From: Neolewinella lacunae
GTDB lineage: Bacteria > Bacteroidota > Bacteroidia > Chitinophagales > Saprospiraceae
Direction: 5' to 3'
DNA length: 64,000 nucleotides
Assembly: GCF_014349155.1 (NCBI RefSeq)
Contig: NZ_JACSIT010000083.1
Span: forward strand, 27,681 to 91,680
The notes beneath the pieces were generated by a model, which worked only from the letters and a program-made list of their open reading frames with translations, had not been told where the DNA came from and searched no databases. The first letter of the stretch is position 1. Every line of letters begins with the position of its first letter. This document shows positions 17,588 to 26,737 of the stretch, in pieces. A program made the translations under genes and the position numbers.

Positions 17588-19546
17588 TTACCCCCTCCCA
17601 AAATCAATCCTACGGATGTTCTTGGCCACCTCGATACGGTCGTAGAGGGCATCGATGATGAGGGCGTAGAGTTTATCGCCCAGAACGACGTCTTCGATGC
17701 CAACGTCAATGTTGGGGTTGTCATTGACCTCTACGACGTAGACTTTGCCGTCGATCATCTTCAGGTCAACGCCGTACAGGCCATCACCGATCAAGGCGGC
17801 GGCCTTCAGTGCAGTTTTTACCACTACGGCGGGAACGGCCTCAATGGGCAGGGTTTCCGAATCTCCGGAGGTTTCTTCGGCCTCCCCTTTCCAGTTATAG
17901 ATCTGCCAGTGGCCTTTGGACATGTAGTACTTGCAGGCAAAGATGGCTTGGTTGTTCATGATGCCGATGCGCCAGTCGAAATCGGAATACAAAAATTCCT
18001 GGCACACCACCATATCCGATTTTTTGAACAATTCCCGCAGCGCGTCGGCGGCCTCCCGCGCCGTGGCGACTTTGGTGATGCCCAGGGAAAACGCGCTATC
18101 GGGCTGCTTGAGCACCAAGGGGAAATTCATCCCTTCCAGGTCTTTTTTAGTAAAGAGATTTTTGGTAAAAATGGTGGTGGCGGGGGTGAGGATTTTGTGT
18201 TTCCGAAATATCTCGTTCTGGTATATTTTGTTGGAGCATTTGAGGATTGACCACGGGTCATCCATCACCACCAGGCCTTCAGCGTAGGCCATGCGCGAAA
18301 ATTCGTAAGTGTAATCGTTGACGTTGGTGGTGGCGCGGATGAAAAGTGCGTCAAATTCATTGATCTTATCGGCGTCCGCACGCGTAATAAATTCTACGTA
18401 AAGGCCCCGGCGGTTGGCCATTTCCTTGAATTTCTTCAGCGCCCGGGGGCACGAAGGGGGCGTATCTTCCGAGGGGTCCACCAGAATGGCAATATCGTAT
18501 TTATAATTAACCAGTTTGGTTTTATTGAAGCGCTTTTTGCTGAAATACTTTTTTGCCGCTGCGTACATCGGGGCGAGGTCCTGCTCCGGCAATTTATTGA
18601 TGCTCAGCACTTTCATGTCCTTGATCATCCATTTATCGTGGCGGACGAAATGGACCTCAAAAAGCGGTGCCTCAAAAAGCTGGTAGAGTTTACGGGCCAG
18701 GCCGTTGTAGCCCTTGGTGTTGGAACGTCCGAAGTAGATGTGGAGAGAAAAATCATTGCCGTTCACCTTGCGCAGGGCCTTATTGATGGCCTCGTCTACG
18801 TCGTAGGCAACAGATTTAATGACGTTGAAAATCTTAAAGTCCCGGATCGTGAGGGTGCTGGGGATGATGCGTTGCCCGCGGGCGGAAGCCAGCAGCGACA
18901 CGTAGTAGCCGTAGCTCTGGTAGCGGTAGGAACTGCAGAGGTTGAAAATCCGCAGGTCGTTATCGGAATGGTAGACCGGATTATTGATGTATTCTTTGAC
19001 GGAGATGACCTTGGCGTTTACGTCGGGGAAAGTCCAGGTAATGGGCTGGTTGATGACGATAACGTTGCTCATCTTTTTGCCCTTCGCGGGCGGGTCGATT
19101 TTGAGTTCCATTTTCACGGCGTGGTGGCCCGGGCCATAGTAATCGGGAAGGGTGCCGACCTTTTGAAACCCGCGTTTGGCGTACCATGCGAGCAGCTTGG
19201 CGTGGTCGGCGCGGGCTTCGATGGCCAGTTTTTGGTAGCCGTTGCGGGTGGCCAACTCACGGGCTTGGTGCAGCAGGGCGTCGCCCACCCCCTGTCCCTG
19301 ACATTCCGGCAGGGTGGCGATGGAGTAAATCCGCAGCGTTTTGCGGTATTTAAAAAGGATGAGTGCGCCCACCGGACGGCGCGGCTCCCCGGTGCTTTCG
19401 GCGATGAGTACGTCCTGAAAATCGCTGGTGATGGCCCGCGCCAGGTTCTTTTTTGCGTTGCGCTGGTGCGGCAAAAACGCCTCCCGCTCCAGATGATCGA
19501 GGAAAGACAGGTCTTCCGGGGCGGCTTTTCGAATATCAAGTTGCAT
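17588..19546 (-). CDS. GNAT acetyltransferase / RimK-like ATP-grasp fusion
   Basis: 652 residues in three parts. Residues 1-150 are a GNAT N-acetyltransferase domain (IYSIATLPECQGQGVGDALL binds acetyl-CoA). Residues about 160-360 match the RimK-like ATP-grasp N-terminal (RLAN) domain (SSYRYQSYGYYVSLLA). Residues about 440-640 are an ATP-grasp ligase (FPLVLKQPDSAFSLG, VVEVNDNPN). ATP-grasp enzymes of this type ligate amino acids to a carboxylate of a protein or small molecule; the substrate is unknown. ATG 19546 (MQLDIRKAAPEDL) is the start, since upstream frame is repeat sequence. It is divergent from the M14 peptidase. Confidence 0.85.
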   Translation of the reverse strand: MQLDIRKAAPEDLSFLDHLEREAFLPHQRNAKKNLARAITSDFQDVLIAESTGEPRRPVGALILFKYRKTLRIYSIATLPECQGQGVGDALLHQARELATRNGYQKLAIEARADHAKLLAWYAKRGFQKVGTLPDYYGPGHHAVKMELKIDPPAKGKKMSNVIVINQPITWTFPDVNAKVISVKEYINNPVYHSDNDLRIFNLCSSYRYQSYGYYVSLLASARGQRIIPSTLTIRDFKIFNVIKSVAYDVDEAINKALRKVNGNDFSLHIYFGRSNTKGYNGLARKLYQLFEAPLFEVHFVRHDKWMIKDMKVLSINKLPEQDLAPMYAAAKKYFSKKRFNKTKLVNYKYDIAILVDPSEDTPPSCPRALKKFKEMANRRGLYVEFITRADADKINEFDALFIRATTNVNDYTYEFSRMAYAEGLVVMDDPWSILKCSNKIYQNEIFRKHKILTPATTIFTKNLFTKKDLEGMNFPLVLKQPDSAFSLGITKVATAREAADALRELFKKSDMVVCQEFLYSDFDWRIGIMNNQAIFACKYYMSKGHWQIYNWKGEAEETSGDSETLPIEAVPAVVVKTALKAAALIGDGLYGVDLKMIDGKVYVVEVNDNPNIDVGIEDVVLGDKLYALIIDALYDRIEVAKNIRRIDFGRG

Positions 19547-19607
19547 ACGGTAAAAAGGGGATAGCGGGCGTCGTTGGTCTGCGCAAGCGCAATAATACGA
19601 ACAATTG

Positions 19608-19624
19608 GGCGCGGCCGCAGGTGC
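19608..19624 (+). repeat. R1 motif copy 5
   Basis: GGCGCGGCCGCAGGTGC preceded by CAATTG, in the divergent spacer between the ATP-grasp fusion and the peptidase. Confidence 0.75.
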
Positions 19625-19726
19625 GGAGTTGGCCCCGGTGAAAGCAAAGTAAGTCGCCTGATTTGCCAGCTGGGTTGTACTTTTCAATTTACCCCTATCT
19701 TCCGGCCCGAACCAAATGCTCCTGCC

Positions 19727-22282
19727 GTGCGCGCGTACCCGATCTTTGCTCTTCTCCTCTTCCTTTGCACCTGCGTCAGCGCCCCACTGCCCGGGCAAAC
19801 CAGCAACTCCGAGGCCCCGCGCCCCCTGACGTACTACCTGCCCGCGCTGGATTACAACCCGGCCATTACCACGCCCGAGGAGTTTCTGGGCTGGCAGATT
19901 GGCGATTGGCACCTGAGCCACGATCTTCAGCTGGCCTATATGCGCCTGCTGGCCAGCCAGAGTGACCGCATTGTGCTGGAAGAAATTGGCCGCACTTACG
20001 AAGACCGACCCCTAGTCAACCTCATCTTCACCAGCCCGGCCAACCACGCCAAGCTCGGGGAACTGCGCGAAAAACACCTTGGCTGGAACGACCGCAACTC
20101 TGCGGTAAAAGCCAACATGATCGACGAAATTCCCGCCATCCTCTACCAGGGTTTCAGCATCCACGGCAACGAAGCCAGCGGGGGCAACGCCGCCCCGCTG
20201 GTGGCCTACTACCTGGCCGCCGCGCCCGCCAGCGCCGTCGGCAAACTCCTGGACAACAACATCGTCCTCTTCGACCCCTGTTACAACCCCGACGGCTTTA
20301 ACCGCTTCGCCAGCTGGGCCAATGTCCACAAAAACAAAAACCTGACCGCCGACGGGGCCGACCGCGAGTACAGCGAAGCCTTCCCCGGCGGCCGCACCAA
20401 CCACTACTGGTTTGACCTCAACCGCGACTGGCTCCCCGTCCAGCACCCCGAAAGCCGCGCCCGCATTGCCCAGTTCCACAAGTGGAAGCCCAACGTGCTG
20501 ACCGATCACCACGAAATGGGCAAAGATGCCACCTTCTTTTTCATGCCCGGCGAGCCCACCCGCGTCCATCCCCTGACGCCGAAAATCAACCAGGAACTCA
20601 CCTACAAAATCGGGCAGTACCACGCCGCCGCCCTAGATGAGATCGGCTCCCTCTACTACTCCGGCGAGGGCTACGACGACTTTTACTACGGCAAGGGATC
20701 CACCTACCCCGACATCAACGGCTGCGTCGGCATCCTCTTCGAGCAGGCCAGTTCCCGCGGGCACCTGCAGGAGACCGAAAACGGCCTGCTGAGTTTCGCC
20801 TTCACCATCCGCAACCAGGTAGCTACGGCCCTGAGCACCCACGCGGCCTTTGCCGACCTGCGCAACAACCTGCTCACCTACCAGCGGGAGTTCCACCTGG
20901 CCCAAAACGTCACGAGCAATGGCTACCTAGTGGACGCCGATGGCGACGCGGGCCGCACCCGGGAGTTCATCCAAATGCTCCAGCGCCACCAGGTCGACAT
21001 CCGCCAAGACGGTCCGGGCCGCAACGCCCCCCGCTATTTCGTCCCCGAAACTCCCTTCACCAAGGCCATCTTTGATCCCATCACCACCTTCGAAGACAGC
21101 CTTTTTTACGACGTTTCGACCTTCGTAATGCCCCACGCCTACAACCTGCCTTACGAGCGGGTGACCACGGGCGCGCCCAGAAACGGCAAGTGGCAGCATA
21201 TTCCCAACGTCAGCATCCAGTCCGTGCCCACCTCCGCGCCGGCCGACTACGCCTATTTGCTGAGCTGGGACGATTACTACGCCGCCAAAGCGCTCTACCA
21301 GCTCCTCGCCGCCGGCGTCAACGTGAAAGTCAGCAGCCGCCCCTTCCGGGCGGCTGACGGACAGTCTTTCAGCCGGGGCACCATCATGGTTCCCGTGGCG
21401 AACAACCAAACCATGGACCCGGCCGAACTGCACCGCCTGATCAATGAAGTTGAAGGCAACACCCACCTGGCATTCACGCCCGTAAGCACCGGCACCGTGG
21501 CCGAAGGACTCATGTTGGGCAGCCGCGATGCCTACCAGCCCCTCCGCCAGCCCAAAATTGCCCTCCTCATCGATGGCGGTGTCAGCAGCTACGACGCTGG
21601 CGAAACCTGGCACTTGCTCGACCAGCGCTTCGGGATCCCCATCACCAAATTGCCCCTCTCCCGTGTGGGCCGCACCGATCTGAGCCGCTACAACACGATC
21701 ATTATGGTCGATGGATCCTACAACGACCTTGGTGCAGCGGGTACCGAAGCCCTCAAGCGCTGGCTTGGTCCGGGCAACGTCCTCATCACCCAAAAAAGGG
21801 CCTCCAGCTGGGCCGCAGCCAATGGCCTGGCCAACGTACGTACCCGCGTTGCTCCAGACCCCGACCGTAACGATAACACCCGCCGGGCCTACGCCAGCGC
21901 GGAAAAGGACAGTGGCGGAAAAGTCCTCGGCGGAGCCATTTTCCAGGCCCAGGGTGACCTGACCCACCCCCTGCTCTTCGGGATGCGCCGACCGGAAATC
22001 CCCGTCTTCAAGCGGAGCACGCTGCTGTTTGAACCCAGCAGCAATGCCTACGCCTCCCCGCTGATGTACCGCGAAAAAGCGCTCTTGAGTGGCTACTCTC
22101 CCCGGGGGTTTGAACAGCAGCTGTCGAATACCGCCGCCGTAGTGGTCAGCGGCATCGGAGGCGGACGGACCATCTCTTTTGCCGACAACCCCAACTTCCG
22201 GGGGCACTGGTACGGCACCAACCGCGTGTTCCTTAATGCTATTTTCTTTGGCGCTACGGTTGATGGGAGTACCACCGAATAA
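19727..22282 (+). CDS. Secreted M14-family zinc carboxypeptidase
   Basis: 851 residues from a GTG start. A hydrophobic signal segment (about 5-23) is followed by the M14 catalytic domain. Zinc ligands are H146 and E149 in GFSIHGNEA, and a histidine in TDHHEMG; NPDGFNRF and FDLNRDW are family motifs. A long C-terminal region (about 480-850) includes a glutamine-amidotransferase-like segment (ALLIDGGVSSYDAG). It would trim C-terminal residues from peptides in the envelope or outside. GTG 19727 is chosen because a weak promoter-like TATCTTCC lies at about 19697-19704. R1 copy 6 forms part of the signal peptide. Confidence 0.85.
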   Translation: MRAYPIFALLLFLCTCVSAPLPGQTSNSEAPRPLTYYLPALDYNPAITTPEEFLGWQIGDWHLSHDLQLAYMRLLASQSDRIVLEEIGRTYEDRPLVNLIFTSPANHAKLGELREKHLGWNDRNSAVKANMIDEIPAILYQGFSIHGNEASGGNAAPLVAYYLAAAPASAVGKLLDNNIVLFDPCYNPDGFNRFASWANVHKNKNLTADGADREYSEAFPGGRTNHYWFDLNRDWLPVQHPESRARIAQFHKWKPNVLTDHHEMGKDATFFFMPGEPTRVHPLTPKINQELTYKIGQYHAAALDEIGSLYYSGEGYDDFYYGKGSTYPDINGCVGILFEQASSRGHLQETENGLLSFAFTIRNQVATALSTHAAFADLRNNLLTYQREFHLAQNVTSNGYLVDADGDAGRTREFIQMLQRHQVDIRQDGPGRNAPRYFVPETPFTKAIFDPITTFEDSLFYDVSTFVMPHAYNLPYERVTTGAPRNGKWQHIPNVSIQSVPTSAPADYAYLLSWDDYYAAKALYQLLAAGVNVKVSSRPFRAADGQSFSRGTIMVPVANNQTMDPAELHRLINEVEGNTHLAFTPVSTGTVAEGLMLGSRDAYQPLRQPKIALLIDGGVSSYDAGETWHLLDQRFGIPITKLPLSRVGRTDLSRYNTIIMVDGSYNDLGAAGTEALKRWLGPGNVLITQKRASSWAAANGLANVRTRVAPDPDRNDNTRRAYASAEKDSGGKVLGGAIFQAQGDLTHPLLFGMRRPEIPVFKRSTLLFEPSSNAYASPLMYREKALLSGYSPRGFEQQLSNTAAVVVSGIGGGRTISFADNPNFRGHWYGTNRVFLNAIFFGATVDGSTTE
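19767..19783 (-). repeat. R1 motif copy 6 (inside the M14 signal peptide)
   Basis: On the minus strand it reads GGCGCTGACGCAGGTGC. It is translated on the plus strand as CTCVSAP within the signal peptide. Confidence 0.7.
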
Positions 22283-22540
22283 GGTGGGCCCAGGGAGCTT
22301 ACTACTTTAGCCCAGGGAGTTGGTAGATCGGTTCCGGACCTCCGGTCCGGCTGCGGTTATAAGCCCAGGGAGTTGCATGGAGTAAAACATGGAGTTACTT
22401 GGAGTTTGTGGACATGTGAGGTAAAGAGGTTCTACGTCGACCACTGTCCTTATTCGGCGTACAACGCCTCGACCACTACTGCTCCAAAACTCCGTGTACT
22501 TAGTAGTTCAAAATGGTCGAGCAGTTGTACGGCGATGGTC
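22283..22540. other. Gene-free stretch with CCCAGGGAGTT repeats and a short hairpin
   Basis: Three copies of CCCAGGGAG[TC]T lie at about 22290, 22313 and 22363, and variants (TGGAGTTACTTGGAGTT) follow. A hairpin CCGGACC-tcc-GGTCCGG at 22334-22350 could terminate the peptidase transcript. I see no gene. Confidence 0.5.
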
Positions 22541-22576
22541 TGGCCCCCTATTTCTTGGACAGTGTGATGAAATAGT

Positions 22577-23737
22577 TTAGGAGGGTTCTCCGGCCGTTGC
22601 CGGGTTGTTCTGTAGCATCAAATCGCTGTTGGCGGCTGCCGGAACGGATGCCCCCTTTACTTCGTGAGGGGCATCCGTTCCGTCACCCCCCGACAGCTCG
22701 TCGGTCAAGTCATTATCGGGGGAAGAAGTAGTAATCTCTTCCAGCGTCTCGGCCAAAAGGTAACGCTTGATCTTGAGGTAGAAAATCAAGCGGCCTTGTT
22801 TTTGGTCGTGGCCAATCAGGTCATGCTTCCAGGCTAGCAAAAAACGGGCTGGTGACAGGTCGCAGATGCTGGAATGGAGGCGTTTGTTATTGTAGAACAC
22901 ATAGAACGTCTTGAGCCACTCGGCGAGGTCGACACGGTCCTCGAAGTCAAGCCCTTCAATGGCTTCTTCCAAGATGCTGTGAAAACTCTCGATATGGGCG
23001 TTCTCCTCCGGTGTGGCAACGTGGGTAAACTCCTGAGCAATGCCCTGGTCCGCGAAGAACGCTTGGACGCTTTTGGCGATGAACTGTGAACCATTATCGT
23101 TGCGTACCCTCACATTGCCTACCTCGTCAGGTCCATAGTCCCGGAAGACCTCCTGACTCAGGGCGCGTTGCCAGAGCGCCTTGACCTCGTGTTGCGTCAT
23201 TTGATACCCAAGGCTGTAATCGAGCGCGTACCTGGAGTGTGTGTCGATGATGGTGAGCAAGAATATGGCCCGACCTTTTCCCTTGATATACAGGTACTTA
23301 ATGTCCATTTCCAAGAAGACAAAAGGAGCTTCGGGGCGAACCATTCTGCCACCGGCACGGTCCGCCTTACCCGTGGTCTGGATACGAGCGCCCCGCAGTA
23401 GTCCAGCATCTTTCATTAAGCGATAGACTTTTTTGTGGTTGATATGGTAGCATTCATTGCCCAGCGCGCTGTGGCATTTCCGGTACCCGTAGTCGATCAA
23501 AGGTTGGTCCAGCAGTGTCTGCAGGAACTCGATCACAACGGTATCCTCCACCTTGATCCACTCGCCCGCTACGTAACGCAATGTAAAGCCAGGAGCCTTC
23601 CGGCCAGGGTGGCCGACAACGCTGCTGGTCTCTACCTTGAGCTGGAAGTAGTAACTGCTTTTAGGTAGTCCCACCACGGCCAATGCTTTGACGACAGCCA
23701 ACCCCAGGTGGGCGTACTTGGTGATGAGCTGTATCAT
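22577..23737 (-). CDS. IS3-family transposase OrfB (DDE integrase)
   Basis: 386 residues. The DDE catalytic residues sit in FLEMDIKYLY, VRNDNGSQF and ENAHIESFH, preceded by an HTH_21-like region (DYGYRKCHSAL). The start codon overlaps the orfA stop as ATGA (23734-23737). The frame is also open upstream to the A9 tract at 23756-23764, so a -1 slip there would give a continuous OrfAB transposase. The C-terminal 70 residues are an unusual low-complexity extension. Confidence 0.92.
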   Translation of the reverse strand: MIQLITKYAHLGLAVVKALAVVGLPKSSYYFQLKVETSSVVGHPGRKAPGFTLRYVAGEWIKVEDTVVIEFLQTLLDQPLIDYGYRKCHSALGNECYHINHKKVYRLMKDAGLLRGARIQTTGKADRAGGRMVRPEAPFVFLEMDIKYLYIKGKGRAIFLLTIIDTHSRYALDYSLGYQMTQHEVKALWQRALSQEVFRDYGPDEVGNVRVRNDNGSQFIAKSVQAFFADQGIAQEFTHVATPEENAHIESFHSILEEAIEGLDFEDRVDLAEWLKTFYVFYNNKRLHSSICDLSPARFLLAWKHDLIGHDQKQGRLIFYLKIKRYLLAETLEEITTSSPDNDLTDELSGGDGTDAPHEVKGASVPAAANSDLMLQNNPATAGEPS

Positions 23738-24054
23738 TTCGTAGCGGTCAAGGACTTTTTTTTTATCAGATCCTTGGCCAGGCTGAGCTCCATCTCTTTC
23801 TCCGCCAAAAGCCGTTTAAGCAGGGCGTTTTCAGACTTCATCTGCGCCAACTCTGCCATCTCTGGGCTAGGGGAGCTACGTTTGCCTGCCAGCCCCTCGG
23901 GACCGTTCTCCTTCAGAATCTTGGACCACCTGTAGTACAAGGAATTAGCGATGCCGTGCTCGCGGCAGGTTTGAGCAACGCCGTTAGCGTCACCTTGAGC
24001 GAGGATGAATTGCTTCTCCTCGGCGGTGTGGAATTTGCGTTTCTTCATGGTCAA
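23734..24054 (-). CDS. IS3-family OrfA (helix-turn-helix)
   Basis: 106 residues. An N-terminal HTH (KFHTAEEKQFILAQGDANGV, then CREHGIANSLYYRWSKIL) is followed by a leucine-zipper-like helix (MAELAQMKSENALLKRLLAE). It binds the inverted repeats. An A9 run (read as AAA AAA AAG) about 20 bases before the stop is a slippery site for the OrfAB fusion; the -1 reading KVLDRYEM joins orfB without a stop. Confidence 0.9.
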   Translation of the reverse strand: MTMKKRKFHTAEEKQFILAQGDANGVAQTCREHGIANSLYYRWSKILKENGPEGLAGKRSSPSPEMAELAQMKSENALLKRLLAEKEMELSLAKDLIKKKSLTATK

Positions 24055-24150
24055 AAGTCTCCTATAAAGTTAGGAGGAATTTGTCCAAGGTATTAGGGGG
24101 CTAGTCCAGGCGACTCCCCAATCTTAGCACCTCTTCGTGTCCTTAGTGGT

Positions 24151-24394
24151 AGGCTGTCTAATTAGCCAGGCCGCAGCCGTACTCACTTTGGCCAACCGGG
24201 GAGGCTCAAGCGCTTAATAGGTCGAAACCCTCTGGGTCGTAGGAGAATACGCCAATGTACTTAGCTGGATCGACACAGAGGGTCTCAACCTAGGGAGGCA
24301 CCGTGATTAGCTGGATCGACACAGAGGGTCTCAACCTAGGCGGTCCAGGCCCCTAAAGCGCGCACGGGTTAAACCCATTAGATTAGACAGCCTA
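24151..24394 (+). mobile_element. R3 MITE copy 1
   Basis: A 244-bp non-coding element with terminal inverted repeats (AGGCTGTCTAATTAG and TAGGCTGTCTAATCTAATGG as the complement of the right end). It is flanked by an 11-bp direct repeat TCCTTAGTGGT (24140-24150, 24395-24405) that may be a target duplication or existing R4 sequence. Inside, a segment with CTGGATCGACACAGAGGGTC is duplicated. It shares sequence throughout with 57.9-58.1 kb. Confidence 0.8.
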
Positions 24395-24431
24395 TCCTTA
24401 GTGGTTCAAACAAGCTTCGCAGGAGCCCCTC

Positions 24432-25220
24432 TCAAGCCGCCACCCGTTGCAACTGGCGAACAACTTCCGCGTCAGCGGGCGGTGCAAAGAGAAGGTCCCC
24501 TTGCCGGTCGTCAACGATTTCCAGGCGCAGCTGCCGGGCCAGCTCCAGGGCCAGCTTGCCCATTTGCTGGGCGTAGGGCAGGGAATTACCCAGGGCGGCG
24601 TAGTGATCGACGATCCCGATGCGGATCAGTTCGAGCGGTGCTACGAGGGTCAGCAAGTCGCGCAAGTCATGGCGCGCACTGCTTTTTTGCCCGGATTTTT
24701 GGAGTTGCTCCCTGAGTTCGGCCACGGTAGTGAATACGACTTGTTCCCGGCGGAAGAGGTTCCAGTAAGATCCGTCCTGACGGCGTGAGGTGTAGTACGC
24801 CAGGTGGCGGTGTTCTGCGGCTTTCTGGCAGCTGATGCGGGCCATGGCCTTGGTTTGTTCCAGCAATTCCAGGGTTTCCGCTACGGAAAGTTGGACCGTT
24901 TCGGGGTACACCGCTTCCTCCTTCCTGAGCTTGGTGGCTACCGCTTGTTTTAGCCGGGATTTGGATGCCAGGGCGATGAGTTTGGCAAATTCGATCTGGA
25001 GGTAGTATTCCTGCACCAACTCCCCTTTCGTCTGGGGTGAACGGGCGTAATCTCTGAGGCCCTCGGGGCGGCGGATGCCGTCGGCGAAGAGGTAAACGTC
25101 CTTCAGCCACTGCCGTACGTTGTTTTGGTAGTGGTGGTCGGCCAGATCCAGCGCCCGGTGAAGATCCGTTGCTTTTACCACCCGGGTACCTTTCTTACTG
25201 ATCAGAATTGTTAGTTCCAT
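24432..25220 (-). CDS. AntA/AntB-antirepressor-like protein
   Basis: 262 residues. The N-terminus (VVKATDLHRALDLADHHYQN, then VRQWLKDVYLF) and the segment EYYLQIEFAKLIALASKSRL resemble the DNA-binding N-terminal domain of phage AntA/AntB/KilA-N antirepressors. The rest is helical and unrecognised. There is no phage context nearby. ATG 25220 is preferred over 25265 because a promoter box lies at 25245-25252. The family assignment is tentative; a host regulator of unknown role is equally possible. Confidence 0.5.
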   Translation of the reverse strand: MELTILISKKGTRVVKATDLHRALDLADHHYQNNVRQWLKDVYLFADGIRRPEGLRDYARSPQTKGELVQEYYLQIEFAKLIALASKSRLKQAVATKLRKEEAVYPETVQLSVAETLELLEQTKAMARISCQKAAEHRHLAYYTSRRQDGSYWNLFRREQVVFTTVAELREQLQKSGQKSSARHDLRDLLTLVAPLELIRIGIVDHYAALGNSLPYAQQMGKLALELARQLRLEIVDDRQGDLLFAPPADAEVVRQLQRVAA

Positions 25221-25244
25221 GTTGGAAAACTGCTGTTGACAAAA

Positions 25245-25252
25245 CAAAAATA
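25245..25252 (-). promoter_or_regulatory. -7 promoter box (TATTTTTG)
   Basis: An exact TAnnTTTG box on the minus strand, 24 bases before ATG 25220. It excludes the longer start. The 25253-25520 stretch beyond it is AT-rich and gene-free. Confidence 0.5.
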
Positions 25253-25531
25253 CAGGATGTTGCAATAAAAATCAAGTTTAAAACAAATAATTTTTCGCTT
25301 TTTCTTGAAAAAAATTAGCAAAGTCAATGAAAAAGGCAGAATTTAACTTTTTTGGTTACAATTATTTGTGACTTATCCATACGCCAGACCACTAGTTTGC
25401 TCTTTCATTAGTGTCGGGGGCGGTGTGGGCAGAGAACGATGTCTGGCTTAGGACGTTATAAGGGACGTGAGGCCAGGGGATTCCGCATCCGCATTCCCTT
25501 TGCCGGACGTGGCGCATCCACCCGGTTCAGG

Positions 25532-25539
25532 TATATTTG
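25532..25539 (+). promoter_or_regulatory. -7 promoter box (TATATTTG)
   Basis: An exact box 23 bases before TTG 25563. It makes all longer in-frame starts of the phosphatidylserine decarboxylase gene untranscribed. Confidence 0.6.
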
Positions 25540-25562
25540 CGCCAAGCATAAATCCAACTGTT

Positions 25563-26228
25563 TTGAAAAGCCCATTTCGCATTCACTCGGAAGGCCAAAA
25601 ACTTCTCCTGCTGCTCTTCCTGGTTCTGGTGGCGATCACGGCCATCGTTTTCTGGCTCGCTCCCGCGTGGGTTTGGCTGGCCGCTGGCCTGGGCGTAGCC
25701 TTTTACCTGATCATTTTGCAGTTTTTCCGCAATCCGTTGCGCTTGGTGCCGTTAGAAGACGACAACCTGGTGTATGCCCCGGCCGATGGTAAAGTGGTGG
25801 TGATTGAGGAAGCGGTGGAAGGAGAATACTTTCACGATCGCCGCTTGCAGGTGAGCATCTTCATGTCTCCGGTCAACGTCCACGTTAACCGCAGTCCCGT
25901 CAGTGGAAAAGTGACTTATAACGCCTACCACCCTGGCAAGTACCTCGTTGCCTGGCACCCCAAGAGCAGTACGGAAAACGAGCGCACCACGGTAGTGATC
26001 CATAATGGCAGGACCGAAATTCTGCTGCGACAGATTGCCGGGGCCCTTGCGAAACGGATCAAGAACTATCTGGAAGTCGGGCAGTCCGTCCGCCAGGGCG
26101 AAGACTTCGGTTTCATCAAATTTGGCAGCCGGGTGGATATTTTTCTGCCCCTGGGCACCAAAATTGAGGTCTCCCTGAATCAGAAGGTGAAAGGCAACCG
26201 CACCGTCATTGCCCGCCTTGTAAGCTAA
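25563..26228 (+). CDS. psd: Phosphatidylserine decarboxylase proenzyme
   Basis: 221 residues, the short Psd type. Two hydrophobic segments lie near residues 14-50, then RNPLR, APADGKVV and FMSPVNVHVNRSPVSG. The self-cleavage GS site is in FIKFGSRVDIFLP, where the Ser becomes the pyruvoyl group. It makes phosphatidylethanolamine at the inner membrane. TTG 25563 is chosen from the promoter position and the family N-terminus. A 2TM-domain gene follows 13 bases later and is probably cotranscribed. Confidence 0.92.
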   Translation: MKSPFRIHSEGQKLLLLLFLVLVAITAIVFWLAPAWVWLAAGLGVAFYLIILQFFRNPLRLVPLEDDNLVYAPADGKVVVIEEAVEGEYFHDRRLQVSIFMSPVNVHVNRSPVSGKVTYNAYHPGKYLVAWHPKSSTENERTTVVIHNGRTEILLRQIAGALAKRIKNYLEVGQSVRQGEDFGFIKFGSRVDIFLPLGTKIEVSLNQKVKGNRTVIARLVS

Positions 26229-26241
26229 AATCACTCTACCC

Positions 26242-26586
26242 ATGAGCCGCAAAGCAAAAAAGGTCAAGTACGAACAAAAAACCCTCCGCGAGAAGCAGAT
26301 CGACTTCAAGCGTCACTTGCGTACCTACCTGGTCATGTCGGTCTTCTTCATTGTTCTGGATACCATTTCCGGCCCGGGTTCGTGGGCGATGTGGCCCATT
26401 ATGGGCTGGGGCATCGGCGTGGCCATGCAGGCGCTGAGCCTCTACGGCCCGTTGCGCGACCCCGATGAGGCCCACCCTACCGATCAGGAGTTCTCGGGCC
26501 CCCTGCCCGATTTGCGCGATCGCCCCGAGCCGCTGAAACTCCGCGAGCTTGATGCCCGTCCTTACCGCGACGAGGACCTGGTTTAA
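26242..26586 (+). CDS. 2TM-domain protein
   Basis: 114 residues. A basic N-terminus (KAKKVKYEQKTLREKQIDFK) is followed by two hydrophobic helices (about 29-44 and 49-66) and an acidic, Pro/Asp-rich cytoplasmic tail. This matches the 2TM domain common in Bacteroidota. The function is unknown. It lies 13 bases after psd, which suggests an envelope role. Confidence 0.7.
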   Translation: MSRKAKKVKYEQKTLREKQIDFKRHLRTYLVMSVFFIVLDTISGPGSWAMWPIMGWGIGVAMQALSLYGPLRDPDEAHPTDQEFSGPLPDLRDRPEPLKLRELDARPYRDEDLV

Positions 26587-26627
26587 CTGCGAGTGGGGCC
26601 ATTCCCGGGGAGCAGGCGCAGAAGTTG

Positions 26628-26644
26628 GGCGCGGCCGCAGGTGC
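26628..26644 (+). repeat. R1 motif copy 7
   Basis: GGCGCGGCCGCAGGTGC preceded by AAGTTG, in the spacer before the RRM gene. Confidence 0.75.
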
Positions 26645-26737
26645 CGGGGAAGGGGACGGAGGAGCCGGGAACGCAGAAAAGCCGCCCCGTTAGGCAAAGT
26701 TTTCCATAAAATCCATGTTTACCACCAAAATATCCCC

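Larger units (their letters stand above)
22541..24103 (-). mobile_element. Complete IS3-family insertion sequence
   Basis: 1563 bp bounded by imperfect inverted repeats (TGGCCCCCTA...CTTGGACA at the left, and TAGCCCCCTA...CTTGGACA as the complement of the right end). It is flanked by a 3-bp target duplication GTC (22538-22540 and 24104-24106). It carries overlapping orfA and orfB in the classic IS3 arrangement. Both frames are intact and the ends and duplication are clean, so it may be recent and active. Confidence 0.9.

Noticed and set aside
22541..24103. IS3 element disrupting a gene
   Set aside because: Joining the flanks at the GTC duplication gives no open frame or recognisable protein; the insertion is intergenic.
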